A DNA stretch of 39,378 bases from a virus. Under the pieces are notes generated by a model, which saw only the letters and a program-made list of their open reading frames with translations, was not told the origin of the DNA and did not search any database. The number at the start of each line of letters is the position of its first letter. Positions within the stretch are counted from its first letter, which is position 1. This document shows positions 38,008 through 39,378 of this stretch, one piece after another. The DNA lies in IMG/VR virus record IMGVR_UViG_3300032224_000527, positions 1 to 39,378 of that record; one strand, 5' to 3'. Position numbers and translations under genes: made by a program.

Positions 38008-38255
38008 TTCTTTTTATTCTTTCTGTAGTCGGCTTTGCCGTTGGTTAGTGTTACTCCACCCCAAATGCCCCATGAGTTGGTTGCTTTGCCGTAAGCAAGG
38101 CACTCAACTTTCATGGAACACTCAGAGCAAATTGCTTTTGCTTGCTTCCATTCTTTCATTTTCTGTTTAGTTGGTGGCCATTCTGGAAACCACCAAATAG
38201 TTGGTTGAGATTTGCACTTTGCCTTAGCAAAGTCTATCTCGATAGGACTAAACAT
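38004..38255 (-). CDS. whiB: WhiB-family iron-sulfur transcription factor, 83 aa
   Basis: All four cluster-binding Cys are present: C14, then C43-x2-C46-x5-C52, followed by the family turn G63-I-W-G-G67 and a basic tail (ADYRKNKKK) for DNA contact. WhiB-like proteins occur only in actinobacteria and their phages, bind sigma factor region 4 and DNA, and respond to redox or nitric oxide. A phage copy can redirect host transcription or block the host WhiB. It overlaps both neighbours. This gene gives the main evidence for the host group. Confidence 0.94.
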   Translation of the reverse strand: MFSPIEIDFAKAKCKSQPTIWWFPEWPPTKQKMKEWKQAKAICSECSMKVECLAYGKATNSWGIWGGVTLTNGKADYRKNKKK

Positions 38256-38781
38256 CTGAACCTGCTGTCAGTCGGTTCTGAATAACCCTGAGCACTTTCT
38301 CTGCAATCTCGTTAGAAAGATTGCTAGTCACTGACTCAACCTTTTCATCAACAATTTCTTTGATGTATGTTGTGTTGAGTGTTCCAGAAACAAGTGAACT
38401 GCATTGTGTGTTCACCAAGTTTCTGAAACGGTTGTTGTTCATGAGATGACGCAAGAACGATTCATCTTCCCACAATGGTGCAGTCAGGTCTATGAGTTCC
38501 TGATAGTCAAGGTTGTCACGAACCTCGCTGACAATCTGTGAGTAGTCAATGCTTTCAAGAACCCAGTTACGCACCTTGCGTGTGTATTCCCGGCTCTCCA
38601 TCATCACTGATGAAACCGACTCAACAACACTGTCATGAGTTGGTATGCGACCGTTTACTTGTCGCCCCACTTCCTCGATGATTTGTGTTTCCAATGATTG
38701 ACTGAATAGTGATGGCATTGATGCGCTGTCTAAAGACACATCGAATTCCATTACTGATGGGATTAGTTTGATTGTTGTCAT
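38248..38781 (-). CDS. Helical protein of unknown function, 177 aa
   Basis: ATG at 38781 with AAGGAGATG inside the previous gene as ribosome site. The sequence is acidic and helix-rich, with repeated V/L/E stretches (VESVSSVMMESREYTRKVRNWVLES, LDYQELIDLTAPLWEDESFL, IVDEKVESVTSNLSNEIAEKV). One Cys. The pattern suggests an elongated or oligomeric scaffold-like protein. No family recognised. It overlaps the WhiB start by 8 bases. Confidence 0.72.
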   Translation of the reverse strand: MTTIKLIPSVMEFDVSLDSASMPSLFSQSLETQIIEEVGRQVNGRIPTHDSVVESVSSVMMESREYTRKVRNWVLESIDYSQIVSEVRDNLDYQELIDLTAPLWEDESFLRHLMNNNRFRNLVNTQCSSLVSGTLNTTYIKEIVDEKVESVTSNLSNEIAEKVLRVIQNRLTAGSDV

Positions 38782-38783
38782 GA

Positions 38784-38936
38784 TTAGTTCATCTCCTTGT
38801 AGTTGTCATTCTTGGTTTCTTTGAGGTTGGTGTAGATAATGACTTGACCGTCGTTGTCTACATCCATGCTGTAATCAGGTATGAGTTTTGCCAACTCTGT
38901 GCGAAACTTATAACCGTCAATGACTTTCTTTTTCAT
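38784..38936 (-). CDS. Small protein, 50 aa
   Basis: ATG at 38936 behind AGGAGAACAG, overlapping the previous TGA (ATGA). The product (MKKKVIDGYKFRTELAKLIP, then VDNDGQVIIYTN) is short and probably a beta-hairpin with a helix. No family recognised. Its end contains the ribosome site of the 177-residue gene. Below 60 residues. Confidence 0.75.
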   Translation of the reverse strand: MKKKVIDGYKFRTELAKLIPDYSMDVDNDGQVIIYTNLKETKNDNYKEMN

Positions 38937-39079
38937 TTCTGTTCTCCTGTTTCTGTTTCTGTTTTTAGTGAATCGGGAATGAGGTCATCAAATGTGACTT
39001 CATTCAGTCGGATATTGTTTTGTGCAAACCCTCGCTGAAATGCAGCGAGGTAGTATGCGTACCGCTCTTCTTGGTTCAT
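38933..39079 (-). CDS. Small protein, 48 aa
   Basis: ATG at 39079 behind TAGGAGAAAC, where the TAG is the stop of the amidotransferase gene. The product (MNQEERYAYYLAAFQRGFAQ, then NEVTFDDLIPDSL) is acidic, Tyr-rich in its first helix. No family recognised. It follows the amidotransferase gene by 7 bases, in the same leftward unit. Confidence 0.72.
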   Translation of the reverse strand: MNQEERYAYYLAAFQRGFAQNNIRLNEVTFDDLIPDSLKTETETGEQK

Positions 39080-39086
39080 GTTTCTC

Positions 39087-39378
39087 CTAGTTGTAACTTG
39101 GGTGTGTTGTTGTTTGAGTTGGGACAACTACGGCATTGGCTTCGTAGATATCCTCATTGAATGCTTCCAAATCATAGATTTGGTAGATGGCAGACCAACA
39201 AGCACATGGATACTGAGCACCACAGAAGTGACATGCACCGCACTCATCACAATGAGTTTCCATTATGCCCTCTGGTGTTTTGTGTGCGTGAGCACAGTTG
39301 TAACACTCAATGAGTTGCGTTGTGTCGTCAATGTATGTAGTGAACACCTCAAACTGTTGCATCTGTTCTTCGGCAAGA
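39087..39378 (-). CDS. Class II glutamine amidotransferase-like protein, C-terminal part
   Basis: Continuation of the gene at 1-839 across the joint, in the same frame. It includes residues 245-335: VFTTYIDDTTQLIECYNCAH, then Cys at 282, 285, 288, 291, 297 and 299 in CDECGACHFCG and CAC patterns, probably two metal sites. A Thr/Pro tail ends the protein. Its ECYNC knuckle resembles the DCYNC knuckle of the long amidoligase; a shared binding partner is possible. Confidence 0.85.
   Translation of the reverse strand, partial: LAEEQMQQFEVFTTYIDDTTQLIECYNCAHAHKTPEGIMETHCDECGACHFCGAQYPCACWSAIYQIYDLEAFNEDIYEANAVVVPTQTTTHPSYN
39256..39378. repeat. Right copy of 123-bp exact terminal repeat
   Basis: Identical to bases 1-123. 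It shows that the contig closes on itself. Confidence 0.95.

Noticed and set aside
1-39378. tRNA genes, CRISPR arrays, insertion sequences, integrase or attachment sites
   Set aside because: No T-loop/acceptor patterns, no regularly spaced repeats, no transposase or recombinase motifs were seen on either strand.

Overview
The window reads as one complete, circularly permuted genome of a short-tailed (podovirus-like) phage of an actinobacterium. Bases 1-123 repeat exactly at 39256-39378, so the unique genome is 39,255 bp and one gene runs across the joint. An actinobacterial host is inferred from a WhiB-type regulator (38004-38255) and from a secreted Thr-rich surface protein of a style common in Acidimicrobiia and freshwater actinobacteria. 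The moderately AT-rich sequence and several small genes that recur in aquatic phages point to a freshwater or marine source. No integrase, repressor, tRNA, DNA polymerase or single-subunit RNA polymerase is visible, so a lytic phage using host polymerases is the best reading.

The genome has two transcription blocks that diverge at about 5613-5785 and converge at about 31423-31556. The rightward block (5786-31556) is the late region: small terminase, small virion or tail-fibre proteins including a Gly-rich adhesin, a sulfotransferase-like protein, a secreted mucin-like protein, a holin pair, large terminase, portal, scaffold, major capsid, putative decoration protein, head-tail adaptor, tail nozzle, internal virion proteins, a giant 2640-residue virion protein that takes 20% of the genome, and an M15-type endolysin.

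The leftward block (31423-39378 joined to 1-5612) is the early or accessory region. Its replication part holds a RecB/Cas4-like Fe-S nuclease, DnaB-like ATPase, archaeo-eukaryotic-type primase, RusA resolvase, a second PD-(D/E)XK protein and a sigma-region-4-like HTH protein, mostly joined by 4-5 base stop/start overlaps. A second part holds WhiB, small unknown proteins and a secreted lysozyme-like protein. A third part, across the joint, holds a class II glutamine amidotransferase-like Ntn protein and two COOH-NH2 amidoligases.

The most unusual features are: the GATase plus two amidoligases, which together suggest a phage peptide- or metabolite-modifying pathway; six copies of a palindrome (AACTGATA-N6-TATCAGTT) placed at or just after stop codons in the leftward block; two matched leaders (G-run tract, hairpin, CTACGGTCACAA, start codon) before two leftward genes; and the octamer TGTGACCG/CGGTCACA, which I count 16 times by eye against fewer than one expected by base composition. 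None of these regulatory readings is proven by the sequence alone.
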